Of a DNA stretch of 64,000 nt, positions 7,207 through 15,431 are shown piece by piece. Each line of letters begins with the position of its first letter. Positions within the stretch are counted from its first letter, which is position 1. This stretch comes from Allobosea sp. TND4EK4 (GTDB lineage: Bacteria; Pseudomonadota; Alphaproteobacteria; Rhizobiales; Beijerinckiaceae): NCBI RefSeq assembly GCF_900156025.1, contig NZ_FTMO01000003.1, positions 186,001 to 250,000 on the forward strand. The letters are read 5' to 3'. Made by a program: the position numbers and the translations under genes. The notes beneath the pieces were generated by a model. That model was not told where the DNA came from. It saw nothing but the letters and a program-made list of their open reading frames with translations, and searched no databases.

Positions 7207-10026
7207 TCAGCTCAGCCGCGCCAGCGCCTCCGCGACCTTCTGCTTGCGAGCCTCCGCGGCTGCCTTCCGCTCGCGGTTCTCCTCGACGATCTCCTCAGGC
7301 GCCCGGGCCATGAAGTCGGGATTGCCGAGCTTCTTCTCGACCACAAGGATGTCCTGATCGAGCTTGGCGAGCTCCTTGGCCAGGCGCGCCCGCTCGGCAT
7401 CGAGATCGATCAGCCCCGCGAGCGGGAGCGCGGCCACCTCGCCGCGCACGATGATCTGCGCCGACTGGGCCGGCGCCGCGTTCTCGAAGGCGATCTGCGA
7501 GACGCGCGCCAGCCGCTCGATCATCGGCCGCCAGCTGCCGATCGTCGTCCGGGTCGCTTCGGCGGCGTTGACGAGGACCAGCGGCGCCTGCGTGCCGGCC
7601 GGCACGTTGACCTCCGAGCGGACCGAGCGGATGTCGGAGATCAGGTCGACGACAAAGCCGATCTCGGCCTCGGCCGCCTCGTCCTTGAGCGCGGCGAGAT
7701 CCGGCCAGCGCGTCAGGCAGACCAGCGCATCGTCTCCGGCGGGCAGCTTGCGCGGCGCGCCGACGCCGGCCTTCTGCGCCCAAAGCTCCTCCGTGAGGAA
7801 CGGCATGAAGGGATGCAGGAGCTGGCAGATCAGGTCGATCACATAGGCGACGGTCGCCTGCGTCTCGGCCTTCCCGGCCGGATCGACGCCCTCGCCCTGC
7901 AGCACCGGCTTGGCGAGCTCGAGATACCAGTCGCAGAACTGGTTCCAGACGAAGCGATAGGCCGCGCCGGCCGCCTCGTTGAACCTGAAGCTCGGGATAC
8001 CGGCGGCGATCTCCTCGGCCGCTCGCGCCGCCTCGCTCAGGATCCAGCGGTTGAGCGGCTGCTTCACCGCGGCCGGATCGAAGCCTTCCGCCCGCGCGCA
8101 GCCATTGATCTCGGCGAAGCGGGCCGCGTTCCAGATCTTGGTCGCGAAGTTGCGATAGCCCTCGACGCGCGAGGTGGCGAGCTTGATGTCGCGCCCCTGT
8201 GCCGCCATCGCGGCCAGCGTGAAGCGCAGCGCATCGGCGCCGTACTGGTCGACGAGCACCAGCGGATCGATGACGTTGCCTTTCGACTTCGACATCTTCG
8301 CGCCCTTCTCGTCGCGAACGATGGCGTGGATGTAGACGTCCCTGAACGGCACCTCATCCATGACGTTGAGGCCCATCATCATCATCCGGGCCACCCAGAA
8401 GAAGATGATGTCGAAGGCCGTGACCAGCGTCGCCGTCGGATAGTAGCGCTTCAGCTCCGGCGTCGCCTCCGGCCAGCCCAGCGTCGAGAACGGCCACAGC
8501 GCCGACGAGAACCAGGTGTCGAGGACGTCCTCGTCGCGCGTCAGCGCAACAGGTCCGCCATAATGGCCGACCGCGAGCGCCTGGGCTCCCGCTTCCGACT
8601 CGGCGACGAAGACCTCGCCGTCCGGGCCGAACCAGGCCGGGATCTGGTGGCCCCACCAGAGCTGGCGCGAGACGCACCAGGGCTCGATGTTCTCCAGCCA
8701 GTCATAGAAGACCTTGGTCCAGTTTTCGGGGGTGAACCTGGTCCGTCCGTCCTGCACCGCCTTGATCGCGCGCTGCGCCAGCGGCTTCACGTCGACATAC
8801 CACTGGTCGGTGAGCCAGGGCTCGATCACGACATCGGAGCGGTCGCCATGCGGCACGGTGTGGGTGTTGGGCTCGACCTTGGCGAGCAGGCCGCGCTCGG
8901 CCATCATCGCCACGACGCGCCGGCGGGCGGCGAAGCGGTCGAGGCCGTCCAACGCCAGCGTCCCGGCGTCCGGCCTGGCACCGGCCAGGAAATCCTCGTT
9001 TCCGTCCAGCGTGATGTGCGCCTCGCCGTCGAGGATGTTGATGACGTCGAGCTGGTGGCGCTTGCCGACCTCGAAATCGTTGAAGTCATGCGCCGGGGTG
9101 ATCTTGACCGCACCGGTGCCCTTTTCCGGATCGGCATAGTCGTCGCCGAAGATCGGGATGACGCGGCCGACCAGCGGCAGCACGACCTTCCTGCCGATCA
9201 GGTGCCCCAGCTTCTCGTTCTCCGGGTGCACCGCGACGCCGGTGTCGCCCAGCATCGTTTCCGGCCGCGTCGTGGCGACCGTGATGTAGGTCGAGGCATC
9301 GTCGGCGTCGTAGGTCGCGCCGTCGAGCGGGTAGTCGAAATAGTAGAGGTGGCCGTTGGGGTCGCGGGCCAGCGCCTTGTCGAGCTTGGCCGCGTCGAAC
9401 GCGTCCTCCCCACCGCGCTGCCACTTGAACGAGCCGGTCTTCTCGACCTGCAACACCTCGATGTCGGAGATCGCCGTCTGGAACTTCGGGTCCCAGTTGA
9501 CCAGCCGCTTGGCGCGGTAGATCAGCCCCTGCTTGTGCAGGCCGACGAAGACCTTGACGACGGCGGCCGAGAGGCCCTCGTCCATGGTAAAGCGTTCGCG
9601 CGACCAGTCGCAGGAGGCGCCGAGCCGGCGGAGCTGGTTGACGATGGTCCCGCCGGACTCCTCCTTCCACTTCCACACCTCGGCAAGGAAGGCCTCGCGG
9701 CCCATGGTCCGGCGGTCGCTCTTGTTCTCGGCGGCAAGCTTGCGCTCGACCACCATCTGCGTCGCGATACCGGCATGGTCGGTGCCGGGCTGCCAGAGCA
9801 CGTCCTTGCCGCGCATGCGCTCGAAGCGGCAGAGCACGTCCTGCAGCGTGTTGTTGAGCGCGTGGCCCATATGCAGCGAGCCGGTGACGTTCGGCGGCGG
9901 GATCACGATGCAGTAGGGCTCGGCCCCGGGCTCCGCCCCCCGGCCCGCCTTGAAGGCCTGCGCCTCTTCCCACGCCTTGCTGATCCGGGCCTCGACGGCA
10001 GCCGGCTCGAAAGTCTTGTCCATCAT
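7207..10026 (-). CDS. valS: Valyl-tRNA synthetase
   Basis: A class I aminoacyl-tRNA synthetase charging tRNA-Val. The 939 residues have the HIGH signature as PPNVTGSLHMGH (HMGH near residues 52-55), the CP1 editing insertion (TTRPETMLGDTGVAVHP), the KMSKS loop KGAKMSKSKGNV near residue 577, an anticodon-binding helical domain, and the C-terminal coiled coil typical of ValS (final ~70 residues, rich in Ala/Glu/Lys/Arg). ATG is at 10026, with a second ATG one codon in. It is full length for the family. Confidence 0.98.
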   Translation of the reverse strand: MMDKTFEPAAVEARISKAWEEAQAFKAGRGAEPGAEPYCIVIPPPNVTGSLHMGHALNNTLQDVLCRFERMRGKDVLWQPGTDHAGIATQMVVERKLAAENKSDRRTMGREAFLAEVWKWKEESGGTIVNQLRRLGASCDWSRERFTMDEGLSAAVVKVFVGLHKQGLIYRAKRLVNWDPKFQTAISDIEVLQVEKTGSFKWQRGGEDAFDAAKLDKALARDPNGHLYYFDYPLDGATYDADDASTYITVATTRPETMLGDTGVAVHPENEKLGHLIGRKVVLPLVGRVIPIFGDDYADPEKGTGAVKITPAHDFNDFEVGKRHQLDVINILDGEAHITLDGNEDFLAGARPDAGTLALDGLDRFAARRRVVAMMAERGLLAKVEPNTHTVPHGDRSDVVIEPWLTDQWYVDVKPLAQRAIKAVQDGRTRFTPENWTKVFYDWLENIEPWCVSRQLWWGHQIPAWFGPDGEVFVAESEAGAQALAVGHYGGPVALTRDEDVLDTWFSSALWPFSTLGWPEATPELKRYYPTATLVTAFDIIFFWVARMMMMGLNVMDEVPFRDVYIHAIVRDEKGAKMSKSKGNVIDPLVLVDQYGADALRFTLAAMAAQGRDIKLATSRVEGYRNFATKIWNAARFAEINGCARAEGFDPAAVKQPLNRWILSEAARAAEEIAAGIPSFRFNEAAGAAYRFVWNQFCDWYLELAKPVLQGEGVDPAGKAETQATVAYVIDLICQLLHPFMPFLTEELWAQKAGVGAPRKLPAGDDALVCLTRWPDLAALKDEAAEAEIGFVVDLISDIRSVRSEVNVPAGTQAPLVLVNAAEATRTTIGSWRPMIERLARVSQIAFENAAPAQSAQIIVRGEVAALPLAGLIDLDAERARLAKELAKLDQDILVVEKKLGNPDFMARAPEEIVEENRERKAAAEARKQKVAEALARLS

Positions 10027-10044
10027 CGCTTCGCTCGAACGCAG

Positions 10045-10071
10045 AACGGCCGGGGACCTGCCCCGGCCGTT
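10045..10071 (-). terminator. Probable terminator downstream of dps
   Basis: An 11-base-pair perfect stem (10045-10055 with 10061-10071) with a 5-base loop lies between the dps stop and the valS start on the same strand. The following T-richness is weak (TTCTGCGTTC), so efficiency is uncertain. Confidence 0.5.
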
Positions 10072-10154
10072 GAAAACAGGCCAAAAGCTCTTCAGCGTTC
10101 TAAGAGCCCATGCGCGCCCTGCCCGTCAACGTTTTCGATGGCGCCCGGCTCGCT

Positions 10155-10706
10155 TCAGCCAATGTTCGACTGGATGAACCAGAGCGACTTGTCGAGCATG
10201 TGGGAATAGGCGGTCAGCAGATCGGCGGTGCCGGCATCGCCGGCCTCGTCGCAGGCGTCGATCGCCTCGCGCACCTTGTTGCCGGCATCGGCATAGCGCT
10301 CGACCAGCGCTTGCAGATGGTCCTGAACCGAGACGATGTCGGTCGGGTAGGGTCCCAGCGAGCTCGCCTGCGCCGTGGTCTGGCTGGTGCCGAGCGCGAT
10401 CCCGCCGAGCTGGGCGATGCGCTCGGCCACCGTATCGACATGAACGTCCAGCTCGCCGCGGAAGCCATCGAGCATGAGGTGGATGCCGATGAAGCCGGGG
10501 CCCTTGAGATTCCAGTGGGCCTGCTTGGTCAGCAGAGCCAGGTCGATCCCATCCGCCAGTCGCTCGTTCAGGATGCCGATCACCTTGGTCTTCGTGTTCG
10601 AGGCGAGGTCGATGCCGCTCGACTTCACAACCTTGTCGGAGCCTGCGGACCTGGCGGCGGCAGCGCGCGTTTTGTTCACAGTCGTGTTGCTCATGGATTT
10701 GGCCAT
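10155..10706 (-). CDS. dps: DNA starvation/stationary-phase protection protein Dps
   Basis: A ferritin-like mini-cage that oxidises and stores iron with peroxide and protects DNA. The 183 residues show the inter-subunit ferroxidase pattern: KQAHWNLKGPGFIGIHLMLD, then HVDTVAERIAQLGG. The C-terminal helix ends at SLWFIQSNIG. About 20 extra Lys/Ala-rich N-terminal residues could bind DNA. An EcfG-like promoter lies at 10804-10828 on the minus strand, back to back with that of the neighbouring stress operon; dps genes commonly belong to the EcfG regulon. Confidence 0.96.
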   Translation of the reverse strand: MAKSMSNTTVNKTRAAAARSAGSDKVVKSSGIDLASNTKTKVIGILNERLADGIDLALLTKQAHWNLKGPGFIGIHLMLDGFRGELDVHVDTVAERIAQLGGIALGTSQTTAQASSLGPYPTDIVSVQDHLQALVERYADAGNKVREAIDACDEAGDAGTADLLTAYSHMLDKSLWFIQSNIG

Positions 10707-10803
10707 CGCGGATATCCCCCGGAGCGAGTGATGGGCGGGCCGCCTTCAATCATCCTGCGCGCGACCCCGGCGGACGACCTCTTCTGGCCCCGCCGATCAC
10801 GAC

Positions 10804-10828
10804 TACGCGCCTGCGCTCGCGATGTTCC
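10804..10828 (-). promoter_or_regulatory. EcfG-like promoter of dps
   Basis: Read on the minus strand: GGAAC (10828-10824), a 16-base spacer, then CGTA (10807-10804). The -35 element is perfect and the -10 differs at one position from CGTT. The start codon lies about 97 bases downstream. Confidence 0.55.
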
Positions 10829-10847
10829 GATCGGATGCTGACTGCGG

Positions 10848-10872
10848 GGAACCTGTCAGGCCCGGTGCCGTT
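10848..10872 (+). promoter_or_regulatory. EcfG-type general stress promoter of the pyridoxamine-oxidase-like operon
   Basis: GGAAC at 10848-10852, exactly 16 bases, then CGTT at 10869-10872 is a full match to the EcfG consensus (GGAAC-N16/17-CGTT). The start codon at 10914 lies about 40 bases downstream, with an AGGAGG-like ribosome site in between. Confidence 0.8.
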
Positions 10873-10913
10873 GACATCCGACACCTTTCAGAAAGCATCC
10901 CGAGGAGGGCTTC

Positions 10914-11399
10914 ATGACTCATCACAGCGACCAGGACCGCGTCTGGGAACTCGTCGACTCGATCAAATTCGCCATGCTCGTGACCCATGACGGCCTGGGC
11001 GACGAGCTGCGCGCCCGCCCGATGCACGCCCATGCCGAGCGCGACGAGGACACGATCTACTTCCTGACCGACCGGCGCCATCACAAGGACGACGAGATCC
11101 AGGTCAACGACAATGTCTGCCTGGCTTTCGCCGATACCAGCGGGCACCAATATCTTTCGGTGACCGGCACCGCGAGTGTTTTCGACGACCGCGCGAAGGT
11201 CCATGATCTCTGGGACGCCAGCAACAAGGCGTTCTGGGACAGCGCGGACGATCCGAACATCCGCATCCTGCGCGTGCGCCCCAGCATGGCCGAATTCTGG
11301 GACAGCCCGGGCAAGATCGTCACCAGCGTCAAGATGGCGGCGGCGGCGCTGACGGGCGCCAAGCCCGACCTTGGCGAGAACCGCAAGGTCGCATTGTAA
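10914..11399 (+). CDS. Pyridoxamine 5'-phosphate oxidase-like general stress protein
   Basis: 161 residues with the split-barrel flavin-binding fold of the general stress protein 26 family: FAMLVTHDGLGDELRARPMH, DTIYFLTDRRHHKDDEIQ, NVCLAFADTSGHQYLSVTG, and a C-terminal RILRVRPSMAEFWDSPG segment. Family members bind FMN or F420, and their physiological reaction is mostly unknown. A strong CGAGGAGGG ribosome site precedes ATG. An EcfG promoter upstream and dps on the other side place it in the general stress response; the 101-residue gene follows 12 bases later. Confidence 0.88.
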   Translation: MTHHSDQDRVWELVDSIKFAMLVTHDGLGDELRARPMHAHAERDEDTIYFLTDRRHHKDDEIQVNDNVCLAFADTSGHQYLSVTGTASVFDDRAKVHDLWDASNKAFWDSADDPNIRILRVRPSMAEFWDSPGKIVTSVKMAAAALTGAKPDLGENRKVAL

Positions 11400-11411
11400 G
11401 GGGCTGAAACG

Positions 11412-11717
11412 ATGAGACTTCTTGTAAATGCGCTCGGCGCTTATGTCGCCGTCCGTGCCGCCGAGGGGCAGTATTCCCGGCCGGTTGCCGTCGGTCTCGC
11501 GATGCTCGTCGCCCGCATGGGTCCGGGCGCAGTGGCGCTCACCCTCGCCGGTTATGGGCTGAAGCGGCTCGATGAGGCTGGCGCCTTCGACGAGTTCAAG
11601 CAGTCGCGGCGCCTCTCGCGCGGCAGCGCTCGCCTCGACGATAGCCGTGAGCCCGATTCGGCGGGGTCTGACGGTCCGGCGCCTGGCGCGCGGCGCGCGG
11701 CTGCCACGCAGAGCTGA
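11412..11717 (+). CDS. Small unrecognised protein in the stress operon
   Basis: 101 residues, not recognised. Residues 1-55 are Ala/Val-rich with two moderately hydrophobic stretches (LLVNALGAYVAVRAAEG, VAVGLAMLVARMGPGAVALTLAGYGL). The C-terminal half is charged, Ser/Arg-rich and probably disordered. It starts 12 bases after the upstream stop and ends just before a strong terminator, so it is the second gene of the stress-controlled operon. A membrane-associated stress protein is possible, but there is no specific evidence of function. Confidence 0.65.
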   Translation: MRLLVNALGAYVAVRAAEGQYSRPVAVGLAMLVARMGPGAVALTLAGYGLKRLDEAGAFDEFKQSRRLSRGSARLDDSREPDSAGSDGPAPGARRAAATQS

Positions 11718-11734
11718 CCAAGGTTGACGATACA

Positions 11735-11759
11735 AAAGGCCGGCTCGAAGCCGGCCTTT
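11735..11759. terminator. Bidirectional terminator between the stress operon and popZ
   Basis: An 11-base-pair stem (AAAGGCCGGCT/AGCCGGCCTTT, 11735-11745 with 11749-11759) with a 3-base loop has A-rich and T-rich flanks, so it can serve both converging genes. Confidence 0.8.
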
Positions 11760-11781
11760 GCTATTTTCGGGACCGCCTCGT

Positions 11782-12378
11782 TCAGCCGCGTCCGCCGCGC
11801 GCCACGCGCTCGATCTCGGCGCGCACGAGCCGCTCGACCATGCCCGGCAGGTTGTCGTCGAGCCAGCCCTTCAGCATCGGCTTCAGCATGTCTTTGACCA
11901 GGTCCTCGAGCGTGCGCGCATTGTTGCTCAGGACCGTGTTGGCGAGCTGACCGAACGCGCTGGTCACCGCCGAGCTGGTCTGATCCGACAGCAGCGAGGC
12001 CATGTCGATCGCCTGCGGGTTCGACGCGAAGACCGGGGCCGGGTCGGGCTCCGGGGCAGGCGGCGGGGGCGCCGGCATCGCGACGACGGGCGACGGAGCC
12101 GGATCGGCGAAATCGACATCGGATTCAAATTGCGGCTGCGGGGCCGGCTCAGGCTCGGGCATGACGGGCGGGGCCACGAACGCGGCCTCCGTGCCGAGGT
12201 CGAGCACATCATCGTCGATGGGCGCGGGCTCGGCAGCCGCCGCGGCAGCGGGCTCGGGCTCCGGCTCGGCAGCCGGAGCTGCCTCCTCGGGCTTGGCCTC
12301 GTCGTCGGATATGATCCGGCGGATGGAGGCGAGAATCTCCTCCATCGACGGTTCGTTGGGTTTCGCCTGCGCGTTCAT
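11782..12378 (-). CDS. popZ: Polar organising protein PopZ (DUF2497 family)
   Basis: 198 residues with PopZ architecture: an N-terminal helix EPSMEEILASIRRIISDD that recruits client proteins, a long acidic Pro/Ala/Glu-rich disordered linker (about residues 28-110), and the C-terminal assembly region with ARTLEDLVKDMLKPMLKGWL and GMVERLVRAEIERVARGGRG. PopZ forms a polar condensate that anchors the chromosome centromere and cell-cycle factors in alphaproteobacteria. It lies downstream of the TolC-type gene on the same strand, a common arrangement in this order. Confidence 0.92.
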   Translation of the reverse strand: MNAQAKPNEPSMEEILASIRRIISDDEAKPEEAAPAAEPEPEPAAAAAAEPAPIDDDVLDLGTEAAFVAPPVMPEPEPAPQPQFESDVDFADPAPSPVVAMPAPPPPAPEPDPAPVFASNPQAIDMASLLSDQTSSAVTSAFGQLANTVLSNNARTLEDLVKDMLKPMLKGWLDDNLPGMVERLVRAEIERVARGGRG

Positions 12379-12526
12379 GTCAGCCCGGACCGTTGGATCA
12401 GACGCGCGTCGATGGAATCAACGCCACTCCAAAGCGCAGTATTCCATGAGACTCGGGGCGCACAAGCAGCGCGAGAGGTCCCCCACAGGAGAAATCCGCG
12501 CTGTTGCAGGCTTGCCGCCGCGCGGG

Positions 12527-13927
12527 TCAGCGCCCGTCCGGCGTTTGCGTACCCCAGAGCAGGCCCTTGACCTGGTCGTAATGCTGGCGGGCATCGTAGG
12601 CCGCCGCCTTCAGTTTCAGCGTCTGCGCGGAGAGCCTGCCCATCGCCGACAGCACCGCATAGGAGGCGACGACGCGGTCGCGCTGCGCGCTGACCAGCGT
12701 AGAGCGCGCGCTCACCAGCGACTGCTGGGCGTTCAGCACGTCGAGCGTCGTCCGCTGGCCGACCTTGGCCTCCTCGCGCACGCCGGCCAGCGCCGTGGTC
12801 GCGGCCTCGACCTGGGCTTGCGCCGCGGTGATCTGCGCCTTGGCCGCTTCGAGACCGCCCCAGGCGGAGACCAGTGCCGCCCGCACCGTATCGCGCTGGG
12901 TATCGACCTCGATGCGCCGCTGGCCGGCCGTCTCCTTGGCCTGCCGCGTCGCGGCATAGACCTGGCCGCCTTCGTAGATCGGGATCGTCAGCGTGCCGAC
13001 GATGCTCGCCGAAAGCCGGTTGTCGCCGTAGTACTGGCTGTCGTAACGCTGCTGCACCGAGCCGGTGACCCCCAGAACCGGGTAGAGGCTCGCCTCGGTC
13101 ACCTTCACCTGCAGTTCGGCCGCATCGACGCCGTGGAGCGAGGCCACGATGGCGGGATGATTGACCAGTGCCTGTCCCAGCGCCGCCGGAAGCGACTTCG
13201 GCAACAGGTTCTCGACGGGCTTGGCCGGAGCGAGCTGGCGCGGCTCGGCGCCGATATTCTGCCGGTAGCGGGCGATGGACGTCTTCAGGTTGGATTCGGC
13301 GAGAATCGCCTGCGACTGCGAGGCCGCAAGGCTGGCCTCGGCCTGCGCCACGTCGGTGCGCGTCACTTCACCGACCTGGAAGCGGTCGCGCGTCTGGCGC
13401 AGCTGTTCCTCGAGCACCTCGACGTTGTTCCGGTTCAGCGTCAGGATCGCGGTGTCGCGCAGCACGTTCATATAGGAGGTGGCGGCGTCGAGCAGGACGT
13501 TCTGCTCGGTGTTGCGCAAAGTCGCCCTTGCGCCGAGCACCTGCGATTCGGACTGGCTCACCTGGGCCCGCGTCTTGCCCGAATCGAAGATGTTCTGGGT
13601 GATCTGGACACCGGCGCCGCGCGGGCCGAGCCGGGACGTCGCACTGGCATGATAGGGGGAGGACGCCGCACCGCCGGGGATCTCCGACTGGGTGATGCTG
13701 GCGCCGATATCGGCGGACGCCGTGATGCGGGGCCGGTAGCCGGACAGCGCCTGCGGCACGTTCTCGTCAATCGCGCGCACCGAGGCGCGCTGCGCGTTCA
13801 GGGTGGGATTGGCGCCATAGGCCCGCGCCAGCGCGGCATCCATGGTCTGCGCGCTCACGGCGCTCGACAATCCGGCCGCCATGACGATGGCGAGCACCGC
13901 CGTCACGCCAGATCCGAGCTTCTTCAT
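12527..13927 (-). CDS. tolC: TolC family outer-membrane exporter
   Basis: 466 residues from ATG at 13927, which begins a signal peptide (MKKLGSGVTAVLAIVMAAGLSSAVSAQ). The long helical repeats and pseudo-duplicated halves of TolC-type channels are present (ARAYGANPTLNAQRASVRAIDE; RTDVAQAEASLAASQSQ; RTTLDVLNAQQSLVSAR). The GQRTTLDVLNAQ motif is a strong family marker. It forms the outer-membrane exit duct for type I secretion and efflux pumps. The open frame extends 38 codons further upstream without protein character. Its own pump partners are not in the window. Confidence 0.93.
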   Translation of the reverse strand: MKKLGSGVTAVLAIVMAAGLSSAVSAQTMDAALARAYGANPTLNAQRASVRAIDENVPQALSGYRPRITASADIGASITQSEIPGGAASSPYHASATSRLGPRGAGVQITQNIFDSGKTRAQVSQSESQVLGARATLRNTEQNVLLDAATSYMNVLRDTAILTLNRNNVEVLEEQLRQTRDRFQVGEVTRTDVAQAEASLAASQSQAILAESNLKTSIARYRQNIGAEPRQLAPAKPVENLLPKSLPAALGQALVNHPAIVASLHGVDAAELQVKVTEASLYPVLGVTGSVQQRYDSQYYGDNRLSASIVGTLTIPIYEGGQVYAATRQAKETAGQRRIEVDTQRDTVRAALVSAWGGLEAAKAQITAAQAQVEAATTALAGVREEAKVGQRTTLDVLNAQQSLVSARSTLVSAQRDRVVASYAVLSAMGRLSAQTLKLKAAAYDARQHYDQVKGLLWGTQTPDGR

Positions 13928-14106
13928 ATCGCTTCGTGTTTCCACTGGACGCCTCTCGTGCGCACTCAAAGTCGCGCCCAGGCATCGCCCCAGCCTCGGC
14001 AGAAGAAACAAACTCATACTCCGACCCGGCCCCACAGCCAACGCGCCGAGGGAAGCGGATCGGTTTCAGCCGGAGGGTGCCGCAAAAATGCGACACCTGC
14101 CGCGGC

Positions 14107-14748
14107 TCAGAAGGTGAAGGCCGCGGGCCGCCGAAACTCGGCGAGCTCGGGCGCGAACGCGTCGAACACGGTGCGGCCGGACACCGCGCCCATCGACTTC
14201 TGATAAAGCTTCACGCGCGCGGCGCGGCCGGCGCCCTCGATCACGATCAGGCGGCCCTCCTCCCGCAGCAGCGGGAACAGGGTCGACGGCTGAACTTCGC
14301 AGGCGCCGCTCACGAGAATCGCATCGCAGGAGGCTGGTGCGGGCGCCTTGTCGAGAATCGCGACCTCGCCCGCTCCGGCCGCGGCCAGCGCCGGCCCGGC
14401 GAGCTTGCGCGCCTCGGCATCCGGTTCCCAGAGCGACACCTTCGCGCCCATGCGCTGCATCAGGGCCGCGCCGTAGCCAGAACCGCCGCCATATTCCAGG
14501 ACGTCCTCGCCCGGTTCCGGGTCGAGCGTCTGGATCATCCGCGCCACCACCATCGGCGCCATCAGCCCGCGGCTGGTGCCGGGCAGCGCGATCGGCTGGT
14601 CGAGATAGGCCAGGTGCGAGGCATTCCCGGGAACGAAGGCCTCGCGCGGGACCGAATCGGCCGCGGCGAGCACATCGCGATCCGTCACGTCATAGGTCCG
14701 CAACTGGCAATCGACCATGTTGCGGCGCAGCTCGATGAAAGCTTCCAT
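14107..14748 (-). CDS. Protein-L-isoaspartate O-methyltransferase family protein
   Basis: 213 residues from ATG at 14748, with GGAG nine bases upstream. It has the Pcm family order: RRNMVDCQLRTYDVTDRDVL, a PREAFVPG segment, the AdoMet site LEYGGGSGYGAALM, and a DAILVSGACE strand. Classical Pcm repairs isoaspartyl residues in aged proteins. The glycine loop is GGGSGY rather than the usual GTGSGY, and the substrate loop (PGTSRGLMAPM) also differs from E. coli Pcm, so isoaspartate activity is not assured. It sits upstream of tolC on the same strand. Confidence 0.85.
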   Translation of the reverse strand: MEAFIELRRNMVDCQLRTYDVTDRDVLAAADSVPREAFVPGNASHLAYLDQPIALPGTSRGLMAPMVVARMIQTLDPEPGEDVLEYGGGSGYGAALMQRMGAKVSLWEPDAEARKLAGPALAAAGAGEVAILDKAPAPASCDAILVSGACEVQPSTLFPLLREEGRLIVIEGAGRAARVKLYQKSMGAVSGRTVFDAFAPELAEFRRPAAFTF

Positions 14749-14942
14749 GCCCGAATTCTCCGTCCACGGCGCGCGGGCCGGCGGTCCTGCCGCAGCAGCC
14801 CGGCCGGCGCCGTTCATGGCAGCTTTCTGTTCGAGTGCAGCGCAAAAGGCAAGCGCGCCTTCGCTCCGCACGCCGGATGCAGATCGGCAGCGATCGAGTG
14901 GCTGCAGCGATGCCGGAATTCGTCGGGTATTCGGGGTTTGTT

Positions 14943-15016
14943 TGGAGGCCTCGCCCGGAATCGAACCGGGGTGCAAGGATTTGCAGTCCTCTGCGTAACC
15001 ACTCCGCCACGAGGCC
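14943..15016 (-). tRNA. tRNA-Cys (GCA)
   Basis: On the minus strand the 7-base acceptor arms GGCCTCG (15016-15010) and CGAGGCC (14953-14947) pair perfectly. The T-arm is CCGGTTCGAATCCGG, the anticodon GCA occurs in GGACTGCAAATCC, and CCA is encoded (14945-14943). A cloverleaf can be drawn by eye. Confidence 0.95.
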
Positions 15017-15178
15017 TTCCGCGAGCGGCTCGGCCGTCTCGCGAGGACGCAATAACCACAAGCGGCAGCACGCCGCAAGACAGAAGCTGTGATTTGCGGC
15101 AGTGCACAGGCCGTCGCGAATTTGCCGGCGAAAGGGGGTTGCGCGGTCGGGCCTGCGCCGCTATTACCCCGCCACCGT

Positions 15179-15253
15179 TCCCGGATAGCTCAGCGGTAGA
15201 GCAATCGACTGTTAATCGATTGGTCGCAGGTTCGAATCCTGCTCCGGGAGCCA
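15179..15253 (+). tRNA. tRNA-Asn (GTT)
   Basis: Acceptor arms TCCCGGA (15179-15185) and TCCGGGA (15243-15249) pair. The D-arm is AGCTCAGCGGTAGAGC, the anticodon arm CGACTGTTAATCG carries GTT, the T-arm is GCAGGTTCGAATCCTGC, and CCA is encoded at 15251-15253. It is divergent from tRNA-Cys, 162 bases away. Confidence 0.97.
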
Positions 15254-15431
15254 GCTCTTCAGAGCCATCGGCCCCCAGCGGCCTCGCCACTCAAATCATC
15301 GCAACCTGTCTTCCGAAGCCGCCGGGTCGCGCAGCGTGCCGCGCCGTTTTCATGGTGATCCGAAGCCCCTGCCGAAGGGTAGATCATCCTGAGCGTGCCC
15401 GGTTGGATGCGCGACGATCCGACGAGGCTCC

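Noticed and set aside
6976..10209. 1077-codon plus-strand open frame antisense to valS
   Set aside because: The minus strand encodes a complete valyl-tRNA synthetase with intact HMGH and KMSKS motifs. The plus frame is an Arg/Asp/Leu-rich shadow typical of GC-rich DNA and has no ribosome site.
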